Below, in pieces: positions 50,509 through 62,500 of a stretch of DNA of 64,000 nt. The notes beneath the pieces are model-generated. The model ran no database searches, was not told where the DNA came from, and saw only the letters and a program-made list of their open reading frames with translations. Positions within the stretch are counted from its first letter, which is position 1, and each line of letters starts with the position of its first letter. A program made the position numbers and the translations under genes. The DNA comes from Euglena gracilis (lineage: Eukaryota; Euglenida; Euglenophyceae; Euglenales): NCBI GenBank assembly GCA_039621445.1, contig CP154956.1:4214170-4278169 (forward strand). The letters run 5' to 3'.

Positions 50509-53500
50509 GTCTCTCCCAAGCGCCCAACATTAACATTCCTCTTTTTTTTTTGTATGTTTTTTCTAAACCTGTTCAGATTTCAGTGTTTTTTTTAGCTTTT
50601 TTTGCCAAGAAAGGTCGCTTTTTTTGCATTTTTTTTTTTTTCTGGAATAAATGCCTTTTTTTGAGTTGGTTGTTTGCATTATTTTTTTCATTTTTATTGA
50701 CTGGTTGTTTTTTCAATCTATTTTTTGTTTTTGTTTTGCTTTAGCCATTAACATGTTGTGATGATGTTTATGTGCATGAGAATCAGAGGGGACCCAACCA
50801 AGGGGGACTGCTTGCAGCAGGAACAGGGGGTCCCAAAAATTTTGTTTTTTGGGGGGGTTCTTTGAAAACCCCAAACCTAGCTAGATTTCAGTGTTTCCCC
50901 CCCCCCAAGAAATCCTTCCCCTTTCATGTCGCCTGGAGTTTTGAAGCAATAGATAACAGTGTTTTTTTCCAAAAAAAGGATTTAAAAATAGCCAAACGCC
51001 ATTGATGGGGCAGCAAAATTTTCCATCTCAAATCTTCGTCTGTTTTTATTATTATAAATAACTGGTCTTGATCTTGTCTTCATTAACATTTGGATGGGTT
51101 TCAACAAGAAAATTAATGGAAATTAATGATAATTGGTGTTTTCAAAACCTGGGACAAAACTGGCATTTTTGTTTGCCAGGTTCATGATGTCAGCATTTTT
51201 TTCAACATTCACCCAACACAATTGACAGGGTGGGTGGGTCCGGCCGAGCCCCCCCCCCCCCGGGGGGGTCCCCCCGGAGGGGTCCCCCCGGAGGGGGGTG
51301 GGATATACTTTTCGGCGCCGCAGGCGCCGAAAAAATTCTATTTTTAGCTCTTTTCGCGATTTTTCGGCCTTTTTTTTGTGGGTCCCCCGGGACCCCCCCC
51401 CCCCGGGGGGCCCCCCCCCAGGGGATGGGTGGGTGGGGGGGGGACCCCCCCCCCGGTCTTAAAAAAACCCCTGGCAGGCACCTATGCCGACTGCAGCCGA
51501 CCGCAGCCGACCGCAGCCGACCGCGGGCTAAAATTTGGAATCTGTCATAGGTGCTTGCCCGTGACCCCCGCCTGTGACAGATTTGAGACCTCTAAATTTT
51601 TAGAAAACCTGAAGTTCAAAAGGAAGTGGAAGGCAATTTGGCCCTTTTTGGTGGTTTGGCAAGGCTTGAGCCAACCCATGACTGTCCATGACCTTTCAGT
51701 CTTTGCAACCGTGAATAGAGGCCCGGTGCCTGCCAAGTATTTCGTTGGTCAAGACCCTCCTCCTCAGGGTACTGTTTGGGGCCCCCTTCAGGGGTAAATA
51801 ATTTGGGCCTGGCGGGGAGTTGGGGGTCAAACGGAGGTGATTCGGAAACCAGGGATCCAGTTCCCCTCGCAAGTGAAAATAAATCCGGGAACCGAGCCGG
51901 GGTCATGGTGATAATGCACGATTTTTATTACCAACCCAGTGGCGAGGGGGGGTGTTCTACCCTCCCTTTTCCCCGGTGGTGAGCTTCGCTCTAAAAATTC
52001 AAAAGATATTTTTTTTTGCCCAAAACGAAGTTTTTGGCCCTCCCAGACCCGGAAAAACTGTTTTCGAGCGCTTTTCGACCCCCCAGCCCTCCATTTTGGC
52101 CCGAAACCCATGCATTTTGGGTCATTTTCGGGTCAAAAAAGCAAAAAAATTAAAAAAAATTTGTTTAGCTCCACACGATGTTTTTGGGCCTCCCGGACCC
52201 AGAAAACTGTTTTTGAGCTGAAAATGAGCGTTTTTCGGCTGATGCATTTTGGCTGGGCCGGACCGGGCCGGGCTGGGCCAGGCCAGGCCAGGCCGCCAGC
52301 TGGGCTGCTGGCTGGGCCGGGCCGTTGGGCCGCTGCCGCCGGGCTGCCAGCCGAGCCAGGCACGGCCAAACAAACATCTGCCACACACCTCAAACATCTG
52401 CTGTAGCATGGCACCATCACACACGTGAAGAGCTCAGCACTTCACAAAACCTTGTATTGTCCCGTCCGTTATTGTCCGATCGGGCCTCCCGGGAGCAGGT
52501 CAGTGGGACAATAAGGGGGACAATCTTAACGTAGGAAAACTGACAGCTGAAAAAGGATGACCCCCAAGAAACCGCAGTTTAATTGTGATGTAACCACAAT
52601 TGTAACAGAGGTGGGACACTCATTTGGACATTGCGCACTTCTTTTGGGTATTGGAGAGAGGTTTTCCAGAGGTGATCACGCCACAGTCGAGACCAAAAAA
52701 GTTTGCACCCCTCAAAAATCTTCAACCAATCCCAGGCGGTGCCCAAGTCAGCCTCAACCAAGGGTCCGAAACCACTGTCCAATAATCACAATAAGCACAT
52801 GTGATTGAAATGGGAGGATTTTTTTTTATCTGCTTCACTCCTGCTTCCAGGTGGGGGCCAAATCCTGCGGAATGGCTTCGCCCTCGCGGCGCTCGCCAAC
52901 CAGCCCCTGCGGCTGATCAACATCCGAGGCGCCCGCAACCCGCCGGGCCTCCGCGCGCAGCACCTGCATGGCATCCAGATGGTCAGCAAGCTGTGCAACG
53001 GACGGCTTGGCACAGGGGACCGTGCATTTTAATTCACCCCCCCCCCTCCTACGAAATCCCCCTCTTTCATAACCCTCCCAGCCACAAAATTTTTTGAGAC
53101 CGCTTCCATGGCTCTGTGACCCCCATGTGTGACCCCCCCCCGAAATAAATGGGTCTAGAGGGCTTGAGGGCAGGGTTCGATATAAGGAGGGCGTACATGG
53201 TTTAGGTGGGGGGGGTGTCCCCCCCCCCCCCCCCCTCCTGGCCCGCAGGGGGGGGGTACCCCCCCCCCCTCCTCTCCTTATATCGAACCCTGCTTGAGGG
53301 TTGTCATTTGTGGGGGGGGAGGTGGTAATCGGATTCTGGCCATTTCTCCTTTCCTTACCTTCTGGGGGGGATGGGGGGAGGCTTGGTATGGGTGCTAGAC
53401 CCCATATGGAAGCTGCGATGGGCAGGCGACCTTGGGCCGAAAATGGGCTGACCAGCTCATTTTTTTTGACACCTGGTTTGCTTTTGTGGGACTCGCAATG

Positions 53501-56500
53501 GGGGGGGGGGCAGTCTTTGGATGGTCTGCATGGTGCTGAACTGCACTCAGTGGGCGGGGAAGTTTGGCAGTCCAAGGAATGTGCACGTTTTCTTGGTGGC
53601 AAGGTGACCGCCCTGGATCGATGCAATGCAGTTTGTGGCCATCTGATTTCCAATCCGGTGAGTTCAACGTGGACACTGGTAAGCACCACGCAGTGCAGAT
53701 TTGAGGATGATGATGATGAACCCTGGATTGAACAGTGCCCGTTCTTCCAGATTTCCAGATTTCCAGTTCCAGTTTTCTTTTAGAATGGAAGGAAGGTGAA
53801 TTATTTTTCTGGATCAAAAAGGAATCCAAGACCAAGGCCTCTGCCAGCCCGGAGGGGGTGATGGCATTATTAATTGAATCAAACTGAAAGTGTGCTAGGA
53901 CAAAGGTTTTTTCCTTGCTACCCAGCAAACAATCAAGAATTGCTCAGTCCCAAGATGCCCTCATGCTCTGGGAACTACTTCCCAAACAGTTTTGCGAAAG
54001 CCCTCTCTCCGATACCTCCCTGGTGTTGTGGTTTTGAATTGTGGGCTTCTTTTAAGGACGTTCGCACCTCCCCCCCGAACATAGGTGCTCTGGACAGCAG
54101 GGGGAGGGTTTCAAACACTTTCGAGTTTTGGGGTGGGCAGTACCATAGAAAAACCCCCGCAGGTACCCACTCGGCCCGATCCCCCCCGGGGGGGGGGGCG
54201 AGACCTACCCACCCACTCCCCCCCCCCCCGGGTCACGAAACACTTCGGGTTGGTTTTGGTGCCTGCCGACAAAGCAGCCTCGGTGCCCGGGAGTGTGCTT
54301 CCTCTATTTTCAATGTGAAGCACCGCAAAATAATTTAGACTCATAATTGACCCCCTAGCACAGTCCCCTGAGCACCCCCCCGGGCAGGGATGGATGGGAA
54401 GCCCTTCGGTATTGAGGTAGGTGGTAGGGGGGGTCCCGACCACCCCCCCCCTGGGGGATAAGTTGGTAGGGGGGGATCCGGACCACCCCCCCCCCGAGAT
54501 GTTGGGAGGGGGGGTCCGGACCCCCCCACCCCCCCCCCTCCTTGACAGGTGCCAAAAATAGCAGAAAATTTTCTTCTGGTGCTGCGCGCCGGAAAATGAG
54601 CAAAAAACACCCCTTTTGCTGACTTTTGGCCATATTGCCCATTTTTTGATGTGTTGGTGTTTTCCCCAAAAAACATGTTTAAGAAAATTCAAAAAATGCG
54701 CATTAATAATAAAAAAAAAACATGTTTAAGAAAATTCAAAAAATGCGCATTTTTGGATCGATTTTCAAAGAAAAATCAGGGTTTTTTGACCGATTCCGAC
54801 CCGATTTCCGGCCCTTTGCCCGTCCATGAAATCGAAAAAATTTCGGCCCCCCCTCAGTTTCGAGGTAGGAGGGGGGGGTCCGACCCACCCCCCCCCCTCC
54901 GTGTCGGGAGGGGGGGTCCGACCCACCCCCCCCTCAAGGCTTCCCATCCATCCCTGCCCCCGGGGGGTCCAAAAAAGCCTCTGACCCCAAAGCCCATGGC
55001 AAAATGTTTGTTAAAAGAAGCCTGCATAGGGCTGTTGGGGCCCGCCCCCCGTCCCTCTTGCAGGCACGGCGGGCAGCTGTACGCTGCTGGCCCAGATCGC
55101 CCTCCCCTGCCTCCTCTTCGCCCCCGGGCCGAGTTCTTTCCGTGCCCAGGCCTGCATTTGGTAACTTTGCGGGGAAAACATTTCTCAAAATTGCTGGGAA
55201 TCAATTCTGCCTGGGTCGTGGGGAAACATGCAACTTGCACTTTTCGCTTTTCGCATTTATTTCAGTGCATATTTTGAGGTGCCTTGCTCATATATTGCAA
55301 AATGGTGCCCCCCCCCCTCACTGGGGGTAGAATTGCGTTGATGAAGTCCATTTGGGGAATTGTGGACTTCATCAAGTCCACTGGGGGTAAAGAAAACTTC
55401 ATCAAGCCTACTTCACTCCCAGTGGACTTGATCAAGTCCACTTGGGGTAAAATTGAGTTGGTCAAGTCCACCGAGCAGGGCCACTTAGGGATTTCCTGAC
55501 AGGTTTCGGATCTCTCCAGTGGTCAGTGGTGACTCCCCCCCCCTCAAGACACATCGTGTCGTTGACCCCCCCCCCCCGTGTCAACAGCACACTTCCCGGA
55601 CTGCCATTTGGCTCCATCTGGGTACTTGCCTGCCCCCGCTCGGGGAGGAACCGATGTCAACTGGTCCCCTCCCATCGACGAGATGTTCCCAGGAGCACCT
55701 CGACTTGAGGCCGCTCTAAGTCTGTGTCGGTCTGAAGGCTCAATGGTGGCATTTTTCAGCAGTCTTTCTGTTTTACCCAGTTTCCTGAACGCCATCTGGT
55801 AAGTTTCTTTTCGCATTACGCAGATGGTGTGTTTCTTGTTTTCACAAGGGCAAATGTTTATTGTCTGAGTTTTTGAGTATCTGAGTTTTTAGAAAATTTT
55901 CCAGCCGAATTTTCGGGGAGTTGTTTTCTTCTTCTTCAAAACCACGCTTCGGGTCTTACTGTTTGCGTTTTAACAAGCTTGTGTTTATTCTACCACTTCT
56001 CTGAACTGAACTGAACAAACATATTCCCTCAATGGAAAATAAATTGTTGTCCTTCCTGACATATTGTCTGTTGTCCTATTGCATTCCATTCACCTCCATT
56101 GAGGACACAGGACGGATTTTCAATCGCCAGACACGCACTGTGTTTGAAGGTGCTCCTGTCTTTGTGGCGTGTTGATGCCCCTCCTGACGCGGTTTGGCAT
56201 CAATGCTGGATCAGTGCGCTGCCTCAGCAGCAGCAGCAACAGCAACAGCAACAACAACCTTTTTGGGTCATTGATCTTCGGCCAAGATCCAACCTAATTG
56301 TAGCTGGAAAACAAGAAAGTATGCCTCCCCCCCCAATTCCATCCCAATTCCAGCCGATTGGGCTCCATTTTCCCCAACCCAGTACCCGTTGTGGGGTGGT
56401 CATGGTTCCCACGATTGCCTGTTTGGCATTTGTATTTCAACATTTCAACCGTATTTGACACTTTTACGTTTGATGGACACAGGTGGGGGGGGTGTTACCC

Positions 56501-59500
56501 TCCATCAATCGGGCCTTCCAGGGCTCCAAAAAAAACAGGAACACCGGGACCACTCCATCCGCCCTGCATTGCGCTGCCTGGCAACTCGCATTGGTGCGGC
56601 GGGGCTTCTACCCGAAGGGGGGCGGCGAGGTTCTGCTGAAGGTGGACCACCCGCGCCGCTGCCGGAGGTGTCCCGGCCCGGCAGGGTCTCGAGGGTGCAC
56701 AGGCATCTGGACCCTCCCCGCCAGGAGGGGTGGCAAGGCTCCCCCCCTGGTAAAAAAGAAGCCTGGCAAGCACCCTCGACGGTTGGGAAAAAGGGAGGGT
56801 GAATGGACCAAGGACTTTCTTAATCCGGACCCCCCCCCCCCCCCCATCGGGGGGGTCCAGCCAACCAGCATCTTTTTTTCAGCCAGCACCTCCCAGCCAG
56901 GCTGCAGAGGGGGTCGAGTATTATGAAGTTTTCAAACCAAGACAAAGCTGACCCCCCCCAAAACGTCGGCCGGCGCCAAGTGCCGATTTTTTTTCTTCGA
57001 AAAAAGGGTCTAAATGGCCGTTTTAGGTCGTTTTTTTTTTTAATTTTCATCGCAAAATTTTGGCCGAAAAAATGCATCCCAGTCATATGTGGACCTTTTT
57101 GCCTGTTGTGACTGGTCTCCCTGGGATTAGGAAGTGGCCGCCGCTGGTCGTTCTGCAGCGGGGCGGGCCCAGCCGTTCATCCACACCGCCCTGCGGCCCA
57201 TCTCCATGCTGGAGCAGGGGCTGGTCACTCGCATCGAGGGCGTGTGTTCGACTCCGGTGTGTTGCCGTTGCTGTCGTTGTCGTTGTTGTGATGCTGTTGC
57301 TGTTGCTGCTGTTTATTGTCGTCGTCATTGTCGTTATCGTCGTCGTGATCGCCGTCATCGTTCTTGCCGTTCTTGTTGTTGCTGTTGTTGAAATTTCTCC
57401 TGTTGCTTTGTTTGTTTGGTGCCCAAGTGCCAAGACAAGGCTAAATTGTTTCCGATTTTTTTATCTACCCCCTGGTAGAGCAAAAACGTATGGTGGGCCC
57501 TCCCCACTGCACCATATGCAGGGGGGGAAATGCGTTTCGCATTTTTTTCGCATTTTTGTGCATTTTTTTGCGCATTTTTCTGATTTTTGGTAATATGCGC
57601 ATTTTTTGCGCATTTTTTCGCTTTTTTTTTGCGCATTTTTTGCGTCTTAAGAATTTACGGCTTTTTTCATATGTTGCAGTTTCATTTTGGTTTTTTTGAT
57701 TTTGATTGTATATTATCAAATTGCTCTTTGACCAATGTTGCATTGACGCTGAGTTATGTTGTTTGATTTGTGCTCTATTCTGCCCCTTTTTGAAAGCATT
57801 TTTTTGCGCATTTTTTTTGCGCTTTTTTCCCATTTCCCCACCTTTTTTTACACTTTTTGGAGGCATTTTGTCCATATTCAAGAAAAAACCTTTGTGTAAT
57901 GAGGTGTGGGTACTCATCCAATGATGATGAGGACACTAGGGTTTTCAGAGACCCCGCATCGAATCCTTCTCCCCTGGTCACAAGTACGGGGCACGAGGGC
58001 TGACATTGTTGGTTATGGTGAACAGAGAGTGATGCCTTGCTCATGCACTTTTTTTTGACCAAAAATGCCTTCATTTCAGCTGTTTTTTATTTATTTTGTT
58101 TTAATTTTGGTCTCATTGTTGTAAAATTTTCTAAGTCATTTTTCCCTTAGGAATGTACAAACTCAGCGCATTTTTTGCGCATTTTTGCGCATTTTTGCGC
58201 ATTTTTGCGCATTTTTTCCGAGGGCCGCCCAGCGCATCCCCCCCCCCTGCATATGGCGATAAACATACCTTGAGCAACGGTCCTTGGAGGAGCCTTCATC
58301 TCATCAGTACATGCTCCAGAAAAACCAATCAGCCACTGACTAGCTCTAAAAAATTGAAGTATCCTTCGAAGCAATTAAAGTCTTCTTCATTTCTGGTCTT
58401 CTTCATTTCTGCACACACCATTGTGTGGATGTGCGCGTGCAAGTTTGTGTGTGCAAACTGACCTCTGACAGGAGAGCGGGAAGGGCGTGACGTGGTCGCC
58501 ACCGCGAGTGCTGCCAAAACCCTGCTGTTCCGGATGCTCCCCACTGTACTCAGGACCAATCTGATTATTGGCATATCCAGGGCTTCATTTTAGCCTTAAA
58601 GCAGCCCTATCATCCCTGTCGAGCCATCAGGAAATATATATTTCATATTGGAAATATATTTTTTGTGTCAGCCTCGGTGGTTCCAAAAATAGGCCGAAGG
58701 TGAACAAAACATTTAAAACATTTGGTCAAAGGTGTGCCCAAATGTCAGATTCAAATGGGGAAAAATGCCTGCTCGCGTGTGAGTCCCAGCTTGAAGAAGG
58801 AGAATGAAAAAACAAGAGAACAAGAAATAAGAACTGATGCGGGGTTCAACCTGGATCCAGACAAATCATGCAACCCAAAATCAGCAACTTCTCCGGAGGT
58901 TTGATGTCAGCCTCACAGACTCCCAAAGAGCAAAAAGAAGAGAAGAAAAGCACAAATGGCTGCAAGCTCCAGGTCGCCGACGTCTTTGCGTGGTCATCTT
59001 TGGAGGGTCAGAAATTTCCGCAAAACGTTCAAATTTTTCTCACTCCCGATCCTGTCATTCTGCCCCTGCCCGTGTTCCAAAGCCGGACCGCAGGCCGGCT
59101 GCCGCCCTCGCGAAAAGGCCTTCGGAATCGCCCCCCCCCCGACTGGCCCTGCCGGGGCCCGTGGAGATCCAGGAGGTGCTGGAGAACCACCAGACCGCCT
59201 CGGGGTTCGGGAGCGCCATCACGCTCGTGGCGCCCACCGCGCCGCTGGACGGCGGCCCAATCCCCTGGGGTTTCCTTCGGGCTTCTCCCAACTCGAAAGA
59301 CCCCCGGGGGAGGGGAGGTGGGTGGGTGTGTCGGTTTGGGGCTGGACTCCGGGAGGGGGGGGTCTCGGGCCGGAGGCGCGGGTATGGGTTTCGGCTTGAA
59401 TCGTCGGAAAAGATTTTGGAGTAATTAGACGGCCCAATTTTGGGGTTGTCCCGAGCCGGGCTGGCTGGCTGGGTGGGTGGGTGGGTTTTACCCCCCCCAG

Positions 59501-62500
59501 TGGTGAAAAGAAGCTTGTTTCCCTCCTCTCCAAGTCTAACCTGAATTTTTTTTCGTTAAAGGAGGACCAGCATACGGCGTGAACGTGTCTCTCCCTTTAT
59601 CTTTTCGAAGTAGGCACTGGTGGAGAGTGGAGCCACAGCTGAACACATCGCCATACCACCAGTGCACAAACCAGACAACAGTTTTCTGTTAGAAGAACGT
59701 CCATCACTGCTTGTTTCCAAAAACCAACAGCAGCAGCAGCAGCAACTGTGACTAAAATTGATTGGATTCCTCCTTTTTTTTGTAAAAAAAAAAGCCACCT
59801 GCGACACCGGAAAGGGCTGTCAGTTTGTTTCCGGGTTGGTTTGTGTCCGGGCCATTTCACAGCATTGGAATGCGAAGAGCGACCGCGGTGCGGTGCAGAC
59901 AATCACTGACAAGGGCTGCCCAGGGTTGGCTGCTGCTCTGGAAGTGACGCACTCTTGGGTGGAACGCGTTGTCCGAGGCTCTCAATGACCATGTAACCTC
60001 CAAATAACCCCCGGTTTTGTTTGGGCAAGACATCAAGACCCTCACGGGATTTTTTTTTGGAGAAGTTTATATTTGAGCAACTCTGCGGCCACAAGTGCAC
60101 TTGAATTCCAGAATTCCAGCGGGTCACCATTTTTTTGGGGGTCCAGAAGCGTCAAATTCATTGCCTAAAACTGTCAGAACAGTGGTGAATTTTAGGGATT
60201 CTCCCCATCTCGCACACCACGTGTCCATCGTGTGACCATTGTGTGACCATCATGCGACCATCATGTTACCACCACATCGTCAAAAATCACATCGCTGCCC
60301 TGCCCTCGCCGGTACGGGGCAACCCATTTCCGGGACCCGGCCAAGAGCTACACCGCCGACGAATGCGCCCGGAAGGTGGTGGACGCGCTGGCCGCGGAGG
60401 TCCGGACTGGTTCTTGTGCCCAGGCCTTCCACGCCGTCAGTGGCGATTCCCCCATGCATTTTTTTTGAATGCCGATCAACATAAAGTCCCGGCTCTGGAC
60501 CCCTTCTGAGGGCAGGCTTGTTTTCAAGCCGGAAGATCTCCCCCAGTTTTCTGTTTACGTCAGATGATCCCCTGGGGGGGGGGGGGGTGGGTGGGTGGGT
60601 GGGCGGCCTGGGCAAGGCTGTACGGGAATCCGCCCTGTGGGTGGTGGGTGGGCCTCCCACCCCCATCCTGGTGGTTGGGGGGGGGTCCGACCCCCCCAAC
60701 CAGGCCCTCCCATATTTCGGGGAATTTCCTTTGCGCGGGTGCCATGGTGGGTGGGGGGTCGACCCAACCCTCCCCACCTCCTTAGTTGCACTAAGGCTTC
60801 TTGTCTGTTTATGGCCGGCGCTAACTTCGCTCCTGGCCCAGCTTGCTGTGTGGTGAGTGGCCAGATACCCCTTACACCAGTGCTCTTTTGTTGCTCCGCC
60901 TGGCCGCGAGCAACTTGGATGTAATTCCAGCGCTGTAGGGACCCCCCAGGTGGGGGTCAGACCCCCCCCCCCCACCACATGGCCTTACCATACAGCCCTG
61001 GGTCTGGGCCTGGGGGGGGGGTACTGGGCCGGAGGCCCGGGTTTAGGTGTGCTGTGCGAAGCGACAATTTTTTGGGGGTAAATGGCCCGACTTTTGGTAG
61101 GGGATCCTGCGTTGGTCTGGGTGGGGGGGGGGGGGAGCCCCTTTCCCCCTGGGGGGGTCTTAAAAAGAAGCCTGACCCCCCTGGGGGTCCTGGGCCGAAG
61201 GCCCCTCTGGTGGGGCGGAACCGGCGTGAACGTGGACGCCAGCAGTGCACCGGTATTCATGTTGAGGTGGTCAAAACTGTGGTCCCGTTTTGGTTGCTGG
61301 AAGCCTGCCAGTGTTGACACGCACACCCAGGACCAGCTGCTCATATTCATGGCGTTGGCGGCGGGTCGCAGCGAAGTCCGTGTGGGTACGTGCGTGCATA
61401 TGCTTGAATTTCTGCTGGCCTGTATGGGGTGTGGTTGTCCTCCCTGGTCGAGAATTTGTTTATCCTGGCCCGTAAACAGGGTGAGCGGTGGTTTTACGGG
61501 GGGGGGGAGGGGAGCCAGACCCCCCCCCTCCAGGCCCCAAACCCCCCCACCCCATTCACTTAATACCATGCCCGTAAACCAACTTCTGGTCACCGAACAG
61601 GTGATTTCCTCTTGTTGCACATGTCAGGTGGCGAGCGCCCAAGTTTGCCTGGATACTTATCCTGTAATTTTCAATTACCTGGCCCCCAACCCCTGGAAGT
61701 TGTCAACTTGGGTCCACATCAGTCGCTGTCCACTGCAGCCCCCCCCGCCCCCGGAAGTGGCAACCTTGGCTTGTTAAGGTTGAATTGTCAGACAACAAAT
61801 TCCGTGGGTGGGATTTGGAAACGTTGTCCATGCATGCAGTTTCATTAGTCTGCTTTTGTTATATCCAAAGGGGTGCCTGCAGGGCTGTCCAAAAGTTGCT
61901 GATTCGGCACCAGGTGCTGGATTTTTTTTGATCAAATGGTCAAAATCCATCGATCTTGGGCATATTTGCCCCACGTGGCCAAACATACTTTTTTTTTGAA
62001 AGCATGTTTGGGGGGGTAATTCCCTTACAAAAGCCAAACAGTCCCTTCATTTGCCCCTTGTGAGTAAACAATCCAAGCCAAATATTTTTTTTTGATGGGT
62101 TGCTCATGGGTTGCCCCGACAGGCTCTTCGAAAGCCGAACACATTTTCCCTTGTATGAGAAGGCCTGGTGGGGGAGGTCGACCCTCCACCCACCAGGATG
62201 GGGTGGCCAGGATGGGGGTGGGGGGGTGGTCGACCCCCACCCACCACCCATAGGGTTTGCGGAGACTCCCGTACAGCCCTGGGGGGGGGGGCGATGGAGG
62301 GACCATAACACCGCTTACCGACCCCTCGGGGGGGGGGGAGTGACTGCCCCCCCCCCCCCCCCGCCCCACCACAGGGGAGCTGACGGACCACACCAAGTCG
62401 GCCATCATGACGGCGGAGACCCTCCTGCCGTGCAAGCAGGGCGGTGCTCAAGGGAGGGGATTCTCTTTCTGTCTCGTAGAAGGACCGCCCCTTGAGGACC

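Noticed and set aside
53163-53689. 284-aa minus-strand frame over RTCA exons 2-3
   Set aside because: It is the shadow of GC-rich exons and poly-C tracts; the plus strand carries the conserved motifs.
59560-59620. GGPAYGVNVS block as an extra RTCA exon
   Set aside because: It resembles the GVNADKVG motif, but that position is better filled by YTADECARKVV at 60308-60417.
61200-61262. GVNVDASS block as an RTCA exon
   Set aside because: Same reason as the 59.56-kb block; it lies inside the well-supported intron 10.
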